The notes under the pieces: model-generated | What the model was told of the DNA's origin: nothing | Seen by the model: only the letters and a program-made list of their open reading frames with translations | Databases searched by the model: none | Translations under genes and position numbers: made by a program | Assembly (NCBI RefSeq): GCF_900182745.1 | Contig: NZ_FXTY01000001.1 | Coordinates: forward strand, 806,001 to 870,000 | DNA from: Shimia sagamensis | GTDB lineage: Bacteria > Pseudomonadota > Alphaproteobacteria > Rhodobacterales > Rhodobacteraceae | Length of the DNA: 64,000 bases | Reading direction: 5' to 3' | Part shown: positions 7,480 through 15,954 of the stretch, in pieces | Position numbering within the stretch: position 1 is the first letter of the stretch | Layout of the letters: every line of letters begins with the position of its first letter

Positions 7480-8697
7480 ATGTCCAGCATTCTGACAAAC
7501 AACGGCGCAATGGTTGCGCTGCAAACCCTGAAATCCGTAAACTCCAGCTTGTCTGAAACCCAAGGCCAGATCTCTACTGGTAAAAAGGTTGCCGACTCCA
7601 AGCAAAACGCTGCTGTTTGGGCCATCTCCAAGACGATGGAATCTGACGTGAACGGTTTCAAATCGGTGAAAGAAAGCCTTTCGCTGGGTGAATCTACTGT
7701 CGCAGTTGCCCGCCAGGCAACCGAAACAGTGACCGACCTCCTGGGTCAGATGAAAGAGCGCATTGTTGCTTCCCAAGGGGACAACGTGGACCGGACAAAA
7801 CTGCAAGCTGAAGTCACCGAACTGCGTGATCAGATTTCCTCCGTTGTGGGCGCTGCCCAGTTCAACGGTCTGAACCTGGTTGACGGTTCCACCGCTTCTA
7901 CTGACGTTTTGTCCTCTCTTGACCGAGACTCTTCCGGTGCAGTGAGCGCTTCGTCGATCACTGTTACTGGTGCCAACCTGTCAACTGGTGGTTATACTGC
8001 CAAAGACGTCTTCGGTTCTTCTGGTGGTACGCCGTCTACTGACGGTGACACCGTTGTCCTCTCCCTTGACCAAGGTGGTGGCTCGGATCAGATCACAATC
8101 GACGACTCCGGTGCAGCATTGGTTGCAGGTGACAAAGTCGAAATTCGCTTGGGTGACCAAACTGCGTCCTTTACTGTGAGCGCAGACGACGTCGGTGCAG
8201 GTATCAACACTTCTGAGATGGTCGCATCTGGCCTGAAGAACGCCATCGACAATCTTGGCATCGCCGATCTTCAAGTTGACTACGATCCGGGCGCGGCAGC
8301 AGGTCAGCTGACCTTCACCAACAACGGCACTGCCGACTTGACCGTCACCGGTCAATTCCAAAACGCCGGCTCGGGTGATTTGGCTGAACTGGCAGCCATC
8401 GACGTATCCACCTCTGCGGGTGCGACGGCGGCTCTTGGTTCAATTGAAAGCTTGATCACTGAAACCATCGACGCGGCCGCAGCTTTCGGTACCGTTGAAT
8501 CCCGCATCAGCACTCAGTCTGACTTCGTTGGTAAGTTGTCCGACTCTCTGACTTCGGGCATCGGCGGCATGGTTGACGCCGATATGGAAGAAACCTCTGC
8601 ACGTCTGCAGGCACTTCAGGTTCAGCAGCAGCTGGCGACACAGTCGCTGTCTATTGCGAACCAGGCGCCACAGCAGCTGCTGTCGCTCTTCCGTTAA
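7480..8697 (+). CDS. fliC: Flagellin
   Basis: A 405-residue flagellin. The N-terminal D0/D1 helices (residues 1-140) carry the family pattern, for example SSLSETQGQISTGKKVADSK and the segment GAAQFNGLNLV. The C-terminal D1/D0 helices (about 310-405) end in LSIANQAPQQLLSLFR, a normal flagellin terminus. The middle, about 170 residues rich in Ser, Thr, Gly and Asp, is the surface-exposed variable domain. It is exported by the FlhA/FlhB apparatus and polymerises into the filament. It has its own 225-bp leader region, a terminator-like hairpin after it, and the flagellin regulators FlaF and FlbT downstream. No second flagellin copy is in the window. Confidence 0.96.
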   Translation: MSSILTNNGAMVALQTLKSVNSSLSETQGQISTGKKVADSKQNAAVWAISKTMESDVNGFKSVKESLSLGESTVAVARQATETVTDLLGQMKERIVASQGDNVDRTKLQAEVTELRDQISSVVGAAQFNGLNLVDGSTASTDVLSSLDRDSSGAVSASSITVTGANLSTGGYTAKDVFGSSGGTPSTDGDTVVLSLDQGGGSDQITIDDSGAALVAGDKVEIRLGDQTASFTVSADDVGAGINTSEMVASGLKNAIDNLGIADLQVDYDPGAAAGQLTFTNNGTADLTVTGQFQNAGSGDLAELAAIDVSTSAGATAALGSIESLITETIDAAAAFGTVESRISTQSDFVGKLSDSLTSGIGGMVDADMEETSARLQALQVQQQLATQSLSIANQAPQQLLSLFR

Positions 8698-8707
8698 TGG
8701 ACTTAGT

Positions 8708-8732
8708 TGGGGGCGCCAAAACGGCGCCCCCA
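8708..8732 (+). terminator. Hairpin after flagellin
   Basis: A 10-bp perfect stem (TGGGGGCGCC / GGCGCCCCCA) with a 5-nt loop starts 10 nt after the flagellin stop. There is no strong T-run, so it may be a partial terminator that keeps flaF-flbT expression below that of flagellin, or an mRNA 3'-end stabiliser. Confidence 0.7.
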
Positions 8733-8781
8733 GCACCTCCATCTCTTTAATTTCTGTCTCGCATCTCGGGAGAACTCCGAC

Positions 8782-9159
8782 GTGACACCAAATGCTCTCG
8801 CAAAACGTGCCTACGGGCAGGCCGGCGCGCCAACAAAGTCCACAGGTAAGCTAGAATATGACGTGATCGCGCGGGTCACCCACAAGCTTAAGAAAGCTGC
8901 CATGCAAGGCAAACGTGGTTTCCCTCTTTTAGCCGAAGCCATCCATGAGAACCGCTCCCTTTGGACCCTTCTCGCCGTGGATGTGGCTGGCACCGACAAC
9001 GGTCTTCCCGAACAGCTTCGGGCCCAGATCTTCTATCTCGCGGAATTCACGGATCATCACAGCACAAAAGTGCTGGCGGGCGACGCCAATGTGCGGCCCC
9101 TACTGGAAGTCAACACCGCGATATTACGCGGCCTTCGAAGCGGAGCGGCAGCAGCATGA
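8782..9159 (+). CDS. flaF: Flagellar biosynthesis regulator FlaF
   Basis: A 125-residue FlaF. The GTG start at 8782 is chosen because a GGGAG ribosome-binding site lies about 10 nt upstream and homologous FlaF proteins begin at this region. Family features include the N-terminal AKRAYGQ segment and the helical core with RSLWTLLAVDVAGTDNGLPE near the middle. In Caulobacter and Sinorhizobium relatives, FlaF promotes flagellin translation or secretion and opposes FlbT. Its stop overlaps the flbT start (ATGA), so the antagonistic pair is co-translated, downstream of its probable target, flagellin. Confidence 0.9.
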   Translation: MTPNALAKRAYGQAGAPTKSTGKLEYDVIARVTHKLKKAAMQGKRGFPLLAEAIHENRSLWTLLAVDVAGTDNGLPEQLRAQIFYLAEFTDHHSTKVLAGDANVRPLLEVNTAILRGLRSGAAAA

Positions 9160-9560
9160 GCGGCCTTGTCCTAAAATTGAGCCCCAAAGAGCGGGTTCTC
9201 GTGAATGGCGCAGTCATCGAGAACGGCGACCGCCGGTCCCGACTGTCCATCATGACCCCAAATGCCCACATCCTGCGTCTGCGGGATGCCATCCACCCTG
9301 AAGAGGCCAACACACCGGTGCGCCGAGCGTGTTACTCGCTGCAACTGGTTTTGTCTGGTGATGCAGATGCTGACGAGGTGGAGCGTACCTTGCTGCGTCA
9401 CATCGAGGATCTGAGCCAGGTCTTCACCGATCATGACAGCCGTCAACAGATCACGCTGGCCTCTGAGGCCGTGCTTGCTGGCCGTCACTATCAAAGCCTC
9501 AAGGCGCTGCGCACATTGTTGCCGCGTGAAGATCGTCTGATGGCGGTGGCCCGCCAATGA
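9156..9560 (+). CDS. flbT: Flagellin synthesis repressor FlbT
   Basis: A 134-residue FlbT. The conserved start MSGLVLKLSPKERVLVNGAV and the following beta-rich segment (DRRSRLSIMTPNAHILR) are characteristic, and a helical region follows. In Caulobacter, FlbT binds the 5' untranslated region of flagellin mRNA and destabilises it when the hook is not complete. Here flbT sits between flaF (4-nt overlap) and the DUF1217 gene (4-nt overlap), one transcription block away from the flagellin leader with its hairpins. Cytosolic location is expected. Confidence 0.93.
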   Translation: MSGLVLKLSPKERVLVNGAVIENGDRRSRLSIMTPNAHILRLRDAIHPEEANTPVRRACYSLQLVLSGDADADEVERTLLRHIEDLSQVFTDHDSRQQITLASEAVLAGRHYQSLKALRTLLPREDRLMAVARQ

Positions 9561-10345
9561 GTTTTCAACCCATCGTCGCAGGAACCGGCCTCGTTGCCTG
9601 GAACTTTCTCCAGCGCACGATGGACACGCAGACCAAGGCGTTCGAAAGTTCGCCACAAATTTCGCGTGACCTCGACTACTTCGAAGAAAATATTCGAAAT
9701 GTCGAAACCGCTGAGGATCTCACCAGCGACCGCCGTTTGATGCGGATTGCGCTGGGCGCCTATGGGTTGGATGACGACATCAACAACACCTTCTTCATGA
9801 AGAAAATTCTTGAGGAAGGCTCTTCTGCTTCGGATTCGTTGGCCAATAAAATGGCCGACAAACGCTATCTGAATTTCACCAAGGATTTTGGCTTTGGCGA
9901 TCTGGGTGGCCCGTGGCACAAAAAAGATTCCTTTGTTGAAAATATCAAAGAGCAATACACCACGCGGCAATTTGAAATTGCTGTAGGGGAGCAAGACGAA
10001 AGTATGCGCTTGGCGCTAAACGCGGTCCGAGAACTGCAGGAAATTGCCGTTGACGGAAAAAGTGACACCACCAAATGGTTTTCGGTGCTCGGCTCTCCAC
10101 CGCTGCGTAATGTGATGGAGCAAACTTTTAACCTGCCGGCTTCTTTTGGCGCGCTTGATCTCGACAAGCAACTCGAAGTCTTTCGTGGCCGAATGGAAAA
10201 GCTCACGGGTGAAACCGAAATCGGCCAGTTTGTGAGTGAAGATGCGCAGCAAAAGATTGTGGACCGCTATCTGATCATGTCTCAGATCAACAATACCCAG
10301 GGTATGAGCGGTGGTCAGATTGCGTTGACCTTGTTGTCTTATTGA
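9557..10345 (+). CDS. DUF1217 family flagellar-cluster protein
   Basis: A 262-residue protein of the DUF1217 family, which is found in flagellar clusters of Rhodobacterales and Rhizobiales. It is mostly alpha-helical, with no signal peptide or membrane span. The N-terminal FQPIVAGTGLVAWNFLQRT and a region rich in Asp, Asn and Phe near residues 60-120 (MADKRYLNFTKDFGFGDLGG) are the clearest family marks. It is translationally coupled to flbT (ATGA). No function is established; coupling to flagellin regulators suggests a late-stage role, for example as an exported or filament-associated factor. It ends the plus-strand block and faces fliI. Confidence 0.75.
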   Translation: MSFQPIVAGTGLVAWNFLQRTMDTQTKAFESSPQISRDLDYFEENIRNVETAEDLTSDRRLMRIALGAYGLDDDINNTFFMKKILEEGSSASDSLANKMADKRYLNFTKDFGFGDLGGPWHKKDSFVENIKEQYTTRQFEIAVGEQDESMRLALNAVRELQEIAVDGKSDTTKWFSVLGSPPLRNVMEQTFNLPASFGALDLDKQLEVFRGRMEKLTGETEIGQFVSEDAQQKIVDRYLIMSQINNTQGMSGGQIALTLLSY

Positions 10346-10370
10346 CCCGAACCACAATATCTGGAGCCGT

Positions 10371-10414
10371 CGCAATACAGTCGCGAAACAGACGTAATAC
10401 CGACGTGAAAATTC
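10371..10414 (+). repeat. Tandem repeat with 11-nt period, locus A
   Basis: Four consecutive 11-nt units start with CG: CGCAATACAGT, CGCGAAACAGA, CGTAATACCGA, CGTGAAAATTC. The first unit is identical, and the third identical at 10 of 11 positions, to units at 56359-56391. The repeat fills the convergent gap between the DUF1217 gene and fliI and is followed 5 nt later by a terminator hairpin. The function is unknown; an 11-nt period is about one helical turn and could suit a DNA-binding protein. Confidence 0.6.
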
Positions 10415-10418
10415 AGCA

Positions 10419-10446
10419 AAAAGCGCGCCTCAATGGGCGCGCTTTT
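10419..10446. terminator. Bidirectional terminator between the DUF1217 gene and fliI
   Basis: An 11-bp perfect stem AAAAGCGCGCC / GGCGCGCTTTT with a 6-nt loop. A-run on the left and T-run on the right make it usable from both sides, which fits the convergent genes. Confidence 0.82.
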
Positions 10447-10467
10447 GTCGTTTCATGACCGGTTTGT

Positions 10468-11799
10468 TTACGCTTTGGCGCCAGCGCGACGCAAGAGAAG
10501 CGTAAGCTTTTGAAATGCATTCATAATCGACGCACTATTGCCGTCACCCATATAGCCATCCAGCTCTGGCCAGGCGTTGATCGCCACATCCAGAACTGGG
10601 TCAGAACCCGCTGAATACAGCCCCGCGCGGATCATCGTCGCGCTCTGCTCATACGCCCCTAAAAGCCGGCGAGCCTCTGAAATTGTTGCATTTTCTTGGT
10701 CCGTGGCACAATGCGGTAGGCTTCGCGAGACAGACCTAAGCAGGTCCACGGCTGGGTATCTGCCGCGCTCCGCAATCTTGCGATCCAGCACCACATGCCC
10801 ATCCAGCACCCCGCGCAGGATGTCGGCAATCGGTTCATCCATGTCTGAGCCAGCGACTAAGACACTGAAAACACCGGTAATATCGCCCTGACCTTCGAGT
10901 CCAGGACCGGCCCGTTCACAGAGCGACATGATCATATGCGAGGTTGACGGCGGATAGCCGCGCAGGGCTGGCATTTCACCTGATGCAACCGCCACTTCAC
11001 GGTGGGCTTCAGCAAAACGTGTGATGGAATCCGCCATAAAAATCACATGCTTACCGGAATCACGGAAGTGTTCTGCCACGCTCATCGCCGCCAACGCGCA
11101 ACGCCGGCGCACCAGCGGGGATTGATCTGACGTCGCCGCAACAACAATCGACCGCTTGAGACCTTCCGGCCCCAACACATTTTCCACAAACTCCCGCAGT
11201 TCCCTACCCCGTTCCCCAATCAATGCAATGACCGCGATATCGCCTGTCATATGTTTGGCAAACTGGCCCATCAGACTTGATTTCCCAACGCCAGAACCCG
11301 CAAACAAACCAATACGTTGGCCCTTCACAATTGGCAGCATTGTGTTGAAAATCGCCATGCCGGTTTCCAGCCGATCACCCAGCCCGCGACGTGCGGCAGG
11401 CGGCGGCGGGCTGTTCTTCAAAGGCCGCATTTTAGGTCCGCGCAACAGCGGCTTCCCGTCCAATGGATTGCCATATGGATCAATGATCCGCCCGATCCAA
11501 GCATCTGACGGTGCAATGCCCACCTGGTCGCGCAACGCCACGCGGTCTCCAATAGACACGCCATCCGGCGTTGCATCCGGCAACATTGTCATATCCTGGC
11601 TGTGCAGCTGTATGACTTCACCAGCAATCTTTGCCCCGTCATGCAGTGTCACTTCCAGCAGATCACCGATTCGTGCAACTGCATTGAGGCCACTCACCCG
11701 CAGTAGGTTGCCTTCAACCGCGCAGACTCGGCCTATATCCTTGATTGGGCTCACTCTTTTGAGTTCTGCGCCAAGGCTTTCTAGCCCTTTTGCGTCCAT
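10468..11799 (-). CDS. fliI: Flagellum-specific ATPase FliI
   Basis: A 443-residue export ATPase. The Walker A motif AGSGVGKSS is near residues 166-174, followed by GERGRELREF and the Walker B region VIFMADSITRFAEAHREVA. The N-terminal beta domain and C-terminal helical domain match FliI/F1-beta organisation. With FliH (28570) and a FliJ-like protein (16525), FliI delivers substrates to the FlhA/FlhB gate. It is a single-gene minus-strand unit between convergent DUF1217 and divergent flgB. Having fliI away from fliH and fliJ differs from enteric clusters. Confidence 0.95.
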   Translation of the reverse strand: MDAKGLESLGAELKRVSPIKDIGRVCAVEGNLLRVSGLNAVARIGDLLEVTLHDGAKIAGEVIQLHSQDMTMLPDATPDGVSIGDRVALRDQVGIAPSDAWIGRIIDPYGNPLDGKPLLRGPKMRPLKNSPPPPAARRGLGDRLETGMAIFNTMLPIVKGQRIGLFAGSGVGKSSLMGQFAKHMTGDIAVIALIGERGRELREFVENVLGPEGLKRSIVVAATSDQSPLVRRRCALAAMSVAEHFRDSGKHVIFMADSITRFAEAHREVAVASGEMPALRGYPPSTSHMIMSLCERAGPGLEGQGDITGVFSVLVAGSDMDEPIADILRGVLDGHVVLDRKIAERGRYPAVDLLRSVSRSLPHCATDQENATISEARRLLGAYEQSATMIRAGLYSAGSDPVLDVAINAWPELDGYMGDGNSASIMNAFQKLTLLLRRAGAKA

Positions 11800-11846
11800 T
11801 TGGATTCTCCAAAGTTCCTTCGAAACCCTTTCTAAAGGAATCAGGG

Positions 11847-11861
11847 TTAAGCCTTAATTTA
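11847..11861. promoter_or_regulatory. Candidate CtrA-like box in the fliI-flgB divergent region (TTAA-N7-TTTA)
   Basis: TTAA at 11847-11850 is followed after 7 nt by TTTA at 11858-11861; further TTAA tetramers overlap at 11854 and 11859. This is one mismatch from the CtrA consensus and lies 22-36 nt before the flgB start, between divergent flagellar genes. Overlap of several TTAA words in an AT-rich patch could also be chance. Confidence 0.35.
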
Positions 11862-11882
11862 AGCCACCGAGGGAGAAACCCC

Positions 11883-12266
11883 GTGTTCAAGAATTTGAAC
11901 GTATTTAAAACTGCACATGCCATGGGCCAACACGCTGCTGTACGACAGTCTGTTGTTGCTCAGAATATGGCAAACGCTGATACGCCGGGCTACAAAGCCC
12001 GCGATATTACGCCCTTTAAAGAGGTCTACCGTAACGACGGTGGTGCCTCCAGTATGCGTGCAACCCGCACCGGTCATCAAGGCCATGCGTTGGATTCTGT
12101 TGCATTGCGCCCAACCCTCACCACTGCTGAAGTTGCCCCAAGCGGCAACAGTGTCTCTTTGGAAGAAGAGATGCTGAAGGCGGTTGACATCAAACGCCAG
12201 CACGATCGTTCGCTGGCCATCTATAAATCCTCCCTGTCCGTGCTTCGAACTGCACTTGGACGTTAA
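11883..12266 (+). CDS. flgB: Flagellar proximal rod protein FlgB
   Basis: A 127-residue rod protein. The GTG start at 11883 is chosen because GGGAG sits 9 nt upstream and the product then begins VFKNLNVFKTAHAM, in register with FlgB. The rod-protein signature around residues 30-40 reads NMANADTPGYKARD. The C-terminal helix (ALGR end) fits family length. FlgB joins FlgC, FlgF and FlgG to make the rod and is exported without a signal peptide. It is first in a nine-gene operon ending at fliL. It faces fliI across an 83-bp region with TTAA boxes. Confidence 0.93.
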   Translation: MFKNLNVFKTAHAMGQHAAVRQSVVAQNMANADTPGYKARDITPFKEVYRNDGGASSMRATRTGHQGHALDSVALRPTLTTAEVAPSGNSVSLEEEMLKAVDIKRQHDRSLAIYKSSLSVLRTALGR

Positions 12267-12288
12267 GTAAGACAGAAAGTCATGATCA

Positions 12289-12675
12289 ATGAGTGATTTT
12301 GGTTCCGCATTAAGCGTCACCTCGTCAGGTCTGCGAGCACAAGCCGCCCGCCTGCGCCATGTGTCCGAAAACATCGCCAATGCCGACACCCCCGGGTATC
12401 AGCGCAAGACCGTGAGCTTTGAGGCAGACACCGCTACTCGTGATGGACAGGTCTCTGTTAGTCCCGTCCAACTGGATCGGTCAGAAGGTCAGAAGATATT
12501 TGATCCGAGCCACCCGATGGCCAATGCCTCCGGTAACTACATGGGCTCGAATGTCGACATGATCATCGAAATCGCTGACGCGCGCGAAGCGCAGCGCAGC
12601 TACGAGGCCAATCTCAAGATGTTTGACCAAACCCGTCAGATGTCCTCCTCGCTCATGGAACTACTGCGTAAATAA
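12289..12675 (+). CDS. flgC: Flagellar proximal rod protein FlgC
   Basis: A 128-residue rod protein. The N-terminal heptad region and the signature NIANADTPGYQRKTVSFEAD near residues 29-48 are typical. The C-terminus contains the conserved helix EANLKMFDQTRQM. FlgC forms part of the proximal rod. It follows flgB by 22 nt and precedes fliE by 22 nt, the usual flgB-flgC-fliE order. Confidence 0.95.
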   Translation: MSDFGSALSVTSSGLRAQAARLRHVSENIANADTPGYQRKTVSFEADTATRDGQVSVSPVQLDRSEGQKIFDPSHPMANASGNYMGSNVDMIIEIADAREAQRSYEANLKMFDQTRQMSSSLMELLRK

Positions 12676-12697
12676 CGTTTAACTAAGGAGACCCAGA

Positions 12698-12985
12698 ATG
12701 GATGTCCGTACAGTACTAGCCGCCCAAAATTACACGGCTTCAAAACCCGCCACAGGACCCGCAGAAAACGGCGAAGGCGGCAATGCCCTATTTGGCCTCG
12801 CAAAGGACTTTGCTGCCACGCTTCAGGAAAGCGAGCAGGTGTCCATGCAGTCGATGACCAGCAAAGCGGATCCACATACTTTGGTGCAAGCTTTGGCGCA
12901 AACGGAGTTGGCCGTCGAAACCGCCGTGACCGTGCGCAACAAGGTGGTCGAAGCCTACCAAGAAATTCTGCGTATGCCGGTCTGA
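12698..12985 (+). CDS. fliE: Hook-basal body complex protein FliE
   Basis: A 95-residue FliE. The C-terminal two thirds contain the family pattern: [20 protein letters not shown] and [17 protein letters not shown] at the end. FliE links the MS ring (FliF) to the rod and is one of the first substrates exported. Its last base is the first base of the fliQ start codon (TGATG), so the two are coupled. Confidence 0.94.
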   Translation: MDVRTVLAAQNYTASKPATGPAENGEGGNALFGLAKDFAATLQESEQVSMQSMTSKADPHTLVQALAQTELAVETAVTVRNKVVEAYQEILRMPV

Positions 12986-13254
12986 TGTTTGATCAAGCCA
13001 TCTTTTTTGACACTCTACGTCAAGGCCTCTGGGTCGCGACGATGATTTCCGCGCCCATTCTCACTGTGGCGTTGGTTTCTGGTGTCTTGGTTGGCTTGTT
13101 TCAAGCGCTGACTTCAATCCAGGAGATGACCCTGACCTTTGTGCCCAAAGTGCTCTCAATCGTCATCGTCTTCTGGGCCACCATGGGTTTCATGAGCCAA
13201 ACCTTGGTGTCGTTTTTTCAATCCACTCTCGTTCCATTGATTGCAGGAGGCTAA
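12985..13254 (+). CDS. fliQ: Flagellar export gate protein FliQ
   Basis: An 89-residue protein with two long hydrophobic segments (about residues 17-40 and 52-76) and the family pattern [14 protein letters not shown] between them. FliQ packs around FliP and FliR in the export gate of the MS ring; both partners are in the window (29443 and 18020). It is coupled to fliE by a one-base overlap and lies 2 nt before flgF. Confidence 0.95.
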   Translation: MFDQAIFFDTLRQGLWVATMISAPILTVALVSGVLVGLFQALTSIQEMTLTFVPKVLSIVIVFWATMGFMSQTLVSFFQSTLVPLIAGG

Positions 13255-13256
13255 CT

Positions 13257-13970
13257 ATGGACAACGCAGGCTACACAACGCTGACCCGTCAGTCCGGTCT
13301 CACCCGTGAGATGAACGTTCTGGCTAACAACATCGCCAACGCAGCCACCACCGGCTACCGCGCCGAAGGCATCGCGTTTTCAGAATTCATCAAGTCGGCC
13401 CCCGGCACGGAAAGCATCTCCATGGCAACCGCCAATGTGCAGATGACTTCGCTGGAGCAGGGTGCACTCAAGCAAACGGGCGGCAGCCTGGATTTTGCGG
13501 TTGAGGGCCCAGGTTTCTTTATGGTGCAGACGCCAGACGGCGAGCGCCTGACCCGTGCGGGTGCGTTTTCTCCCAATGAAAATGGCGACCTGGTGAACAT
13601 GGATGGCCATCTTGTCTTGGACTCCGGCGGCGCGCCGATCTTTATTCCGCCGGATGCCAAAGGCGTGGATGTCGCATCTGATGGTACCTTTAGTGTGGAC
13701 GGCAACCCTCTCGGGCAGTTGGGTATCTACCGGCCGGTCAACCCGCTCGATCTGAAGCGGGAAACTGGCGTGCTGTTTGAGGCCCCCGATGGGGTGGAAC
13801 CCGTGGAAGAAGCCCGCGTTTTGCAGGGCTTTTTGGAAAACTCCAACGTCAATCCAATCACCCAATTGTCCCGTATGATCGAGGTGCAACGCGCCTATGA
13901 GATGGGACAGACTTTCCTTGAAAACGAACACAACCGCATCCGTGATGCGGTGAAAACCTTCGTCAGATAA
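13257..13970 (+). CDS. flgF: Flagellar basal-body rod protein FlgF
   Basis: A 237-residue rod protein. The N-terminal rod motif NNIANAATTGYRAEG is near residues 23-37, and the C-terminal motif EVQRAYEMGQTFLENEHNRI is at the end. The middle domain includes LDFAVEGPGFFMVQTPDGE, as in FlgF/FlgG/FlgE paralogues. Length (shorter than FlgG) and position before flgG support FlgF. It forms part of the rod between FlgC and FlgG. Confidence 0.93.
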   Translation: MDNAGYTTLTRQSGLTREMNVLANNIANAATTGYRAEGIAFSEFIKSAPGTESISMATANVQMTSLEQGALKQTGGSLDFAVEGPGFFMVQTPDGERLTRAGAFSPNENGDLVNMDGHLVLDSGGAPIFIPPDAKGVDVASDGTFSVDGNPLGQLGIYRPVNPLDLKRETGVLFEAPDGVEPVEEARVLQGFLENSNVNPITQLSRMIEVQRAYEMGQTFLENEHNRIRDAVKTFVR

Positions 13971-13991
13971 ACATAGAAAGAGGACAGCAGA

Positions 13992-14777
13992 ATGCGTGCC
14001 CTGACAATTGCAGCTACCGGTATGAGTGCTCAGCAACTGCGCGTTGAGACAATTTCCAACAACCTCTCCAACATGTCCACGACAGGGTATAACGCTCGTC
14101 GGGCTGAGTTTGCGGACCTGCATTATCAGCAGGTTTCCCGCGCCGGTGCGATCAGTGCCTCCGACGGCTCCGTGCTCCCAACGGGCGTGCAGGTTGGCCT
14201 TGGTGTGCGTGCCGCGGCGATCAACGTGAACCTGGAGCAGGGTTCATTGTCCAACACCGGCGGTGATCTGGACGTGGCGATCGAAGGCAAAGGTTACCTT
14301 GAAGTCACCCTGCCAAATGGCGAAGCGGCCTACACCCGAGACGGTGGTTTGAAGCGCAGTGCGGACGGCCTGATTGTCACTTCTGATGGCTTCCCGGTAG
14401 CACCAGAAATCACCATTCCGGAAGACGCGACCAGCATTTCCATCAACGGTGACGGCCAGGTGTTTGCGTATTTTAGTGATGCCACTGAGGCTGAAGAGCT
14501 TGGCCAATTCACCTTGGCGGGTTTCACCAACGCCAAAGGTCTCGAAGCGCTGGGCGGCAATCTCTTTGCTGAAACCGAAGCATCTGGTGCTCCTAACGTG
14601 ACCAACCCGGGCGAAGACGGTCTTGGGACATTGCGCCAAGGATATCTGGAAGACAGCTCTGTGGACGCGGTGCGTGAAGTTACCGAACTAATCGAAGCCC
14701 AACGTGGCTATGAGCTCAACGCCAAAGTCATCACCGCCGCTGACCAGATGATGGCAGCCACGGCGCAGGTGCGCTAA
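13992..14777 (+). CDS. flgG: Flagellar distal rod protein FlgG
   Basis: A 261-residue distal rod protein of canonical length. The N-terminus MRALTIAATGMSAQQLRVET and the motif NNLSNMSTTGYNARRAEF are typical of FlgG. The C-terminal helix contains VTELIEAQRGYELNAKVI. FlgG forms the drive shaft that passes through the L and P rings. It follows flgF by 21 nt and precedes flgA by 1 nt. Confidence 0.96.
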   Translation: MRALTIAATGMSAQQLRVETISNNLSNMSTTGYNARRAEFADLHYQQVSRAGAISASDGSVLPTGVQVGLGVRAAAINVNLEQGSLSNTGGDLDVAIEGKGYLEVTLPNGEAAYTRDGGLKRSADGLIVTSDGFPVAPEITIPEDATSISINGDGQVFAYFSDATEAEELGQFTLAGFTNAKGLEALGGNLFAETEASGAPNVTNPGEDGLGTLRQGYLEDSSVDAVREVTELIEAQRGYELNAKVITAADQMMAATAQVR

Positions 14778-14778
14778 A

Positions 14779-15198
14779 ATGAAACGCGCCCTTGCCCTCA
14801 TATTGACAGTTCTTGCTGCACCCGTTTCTGCCGAAATTGTGGTCGCGACTGAGATCATTCGTGCCAACACCATCATTGATCCCGGCGTAGTTGGGCTCAA
14901 GCGTGGCGATGTGCCCGGCGTTCACACGGACTTGGAAGCTGTGATTGGGCAAGAAGCGCGTAAAGCGATTTACCCTGGTCGCCCTGTTCGCAAAGCCGAC
15001 ATCGGGGCGCCGGCGCTTGTGGAACGCAATCAAATTGTCACGCTGATTTACAACTCCAGCGGTTTGAAAATCGAAACGGAGGGTCGCTCTTTGGCCCGAG
15101 CCGGCGAGGGCGAGCGACTGCGTGTCATGAACCTCAGCTCCCGCTCCACCATCACCGGAACTGTATTGCCCAATGGCAATATTCAGGTCGCCAATTAA
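14779..15198 (+). CDS. flgA: P-ring assembly chaperone FlgA
   Basis: A 139-residue periplasmic protein. A signal peptide is visible at residues 1-18 (MKRALALILTVLAAPVSA). The rest is a SAF domain with VVGLKRGDVPG and ARKAIYPGRPVRKADI, the FlgA/CpaB pattern. It is a short form that lacks the N-terminal extension of enteric FlgA. FlgA helps FlgI form the P ring; flgI is not in the window. It starts 1 nt after the flgG stop. Confidence 0.9.
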   Translation: MKRALALILTVLAAPVSAEIVVATEIIRANTIIDPGVVGLKRGDVPGVHTDLEAVIGQEARKAIYPGRPVRKADIGAPALVERNQIVTLIYNSSGLKIETEGRSLARAGEGERLRVMNLSSRSTITGTVLPNGNIQVAN

Positions 15199-15210
15199 AG
15201 GAAAACTCCA

Positions 15211-15942
15211 GTGCGTATTTTCTCTACAGCAATTCTTCTCGTGGCGCTGGCCGTTTCCGGATGTGGCCGCACCGATCACATGGGCAAAGCGCCCAGCTTC
15301 ACGCCGACCACCAACAATCAAGAGCACTACGCCATGATGAACCCGCCGCTGCCACAACAGGCTAGCGTGTCGCGTCGTTCTGACACCGCGTCGCTGTGGA
15401 GCGGGAACAAAGCGTCGCTGCTTGGCGATCGCCGTGCTGCCAGCCGAGGCGACATTCTCACCGTGGTGATCGAGGTGGATGAAAAAGCACAGATCAAAAA
15501 TGAATCCGAGCGCAATCGTAGTGGCTCTGACAGCTTGTCCATTCCTGCCCTTGCAGGTCTACCACAGCGCATCAATTCTCGGCTTCCGGATGGGGCAACC
15601 ACCGATCCCTTGGTGGATTTGAGCTCCGACAGCAAAAGCTCTGGTGACGGATCTGTAAAACGCAGTGAAAAACTGACTCTGCGGGTTGCGGCCACGGTTG
15701 TTGATGTCCTGCCCAATGGCGTTCTGGCTATCGAAGGATCCCAGGAGCTGCGGGTGAATTTTGAACTGCGCGAATTGCTCGTGTCCGGGTTTGCCCGTTC
15801 CGAGGACATCTCACGTCAAAATGAAATCACTTTCGACAAAATTGCCTCGGCCCGTGTGTCTTACGGCGGTCGCGGTCAAATCACCGACGTGCAGCAACCA
15901 CGTTGGGGTCAACAGGTTATGGACGCGGTCCTGCCATACTAA
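15211..15942 (+). CDS. flgH: Flagellar L-ring lipoprotein FlgH
   Basis: A 243-residue L-ring subunit. The start is GTG behind an AAAGGAAA ribosome-binding site. A lipoprotein signal ends in VSGC (Cys at about residue 18). The family core includes SLWSGNKASLLGDRRAASRGD and, near the C-terminus, GRGQITDVQQPRWGQQVMD. It forms the outer-membrane bushing of the hook-basal body. It lies between flgA and fliL in the same operon. Confidence 0.95.
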   Translation: MRIFSTAILLVALAVSGCGRTDHMGKAPSFTPTTNNQEHYAMMNPPLPQQASVSRRSDTASLWSGNKASLLGDRRAASRGDILTVVIEVDEKAQIKNESERNRSGSDSLSIPALAGLPQRINSRLPDGATTDPLVDLSSDSKSSGDGSVKRSEKLTLRVAATVVDVLPNGVLAIEGSQELRVNFELRELLVSGFARSEDISRQNEITFDKIASARVSYGGRGQITDVQQPRWGQQVMDAVLPY

Positions 15943-15954
15943 TCGGGTAGTCTG

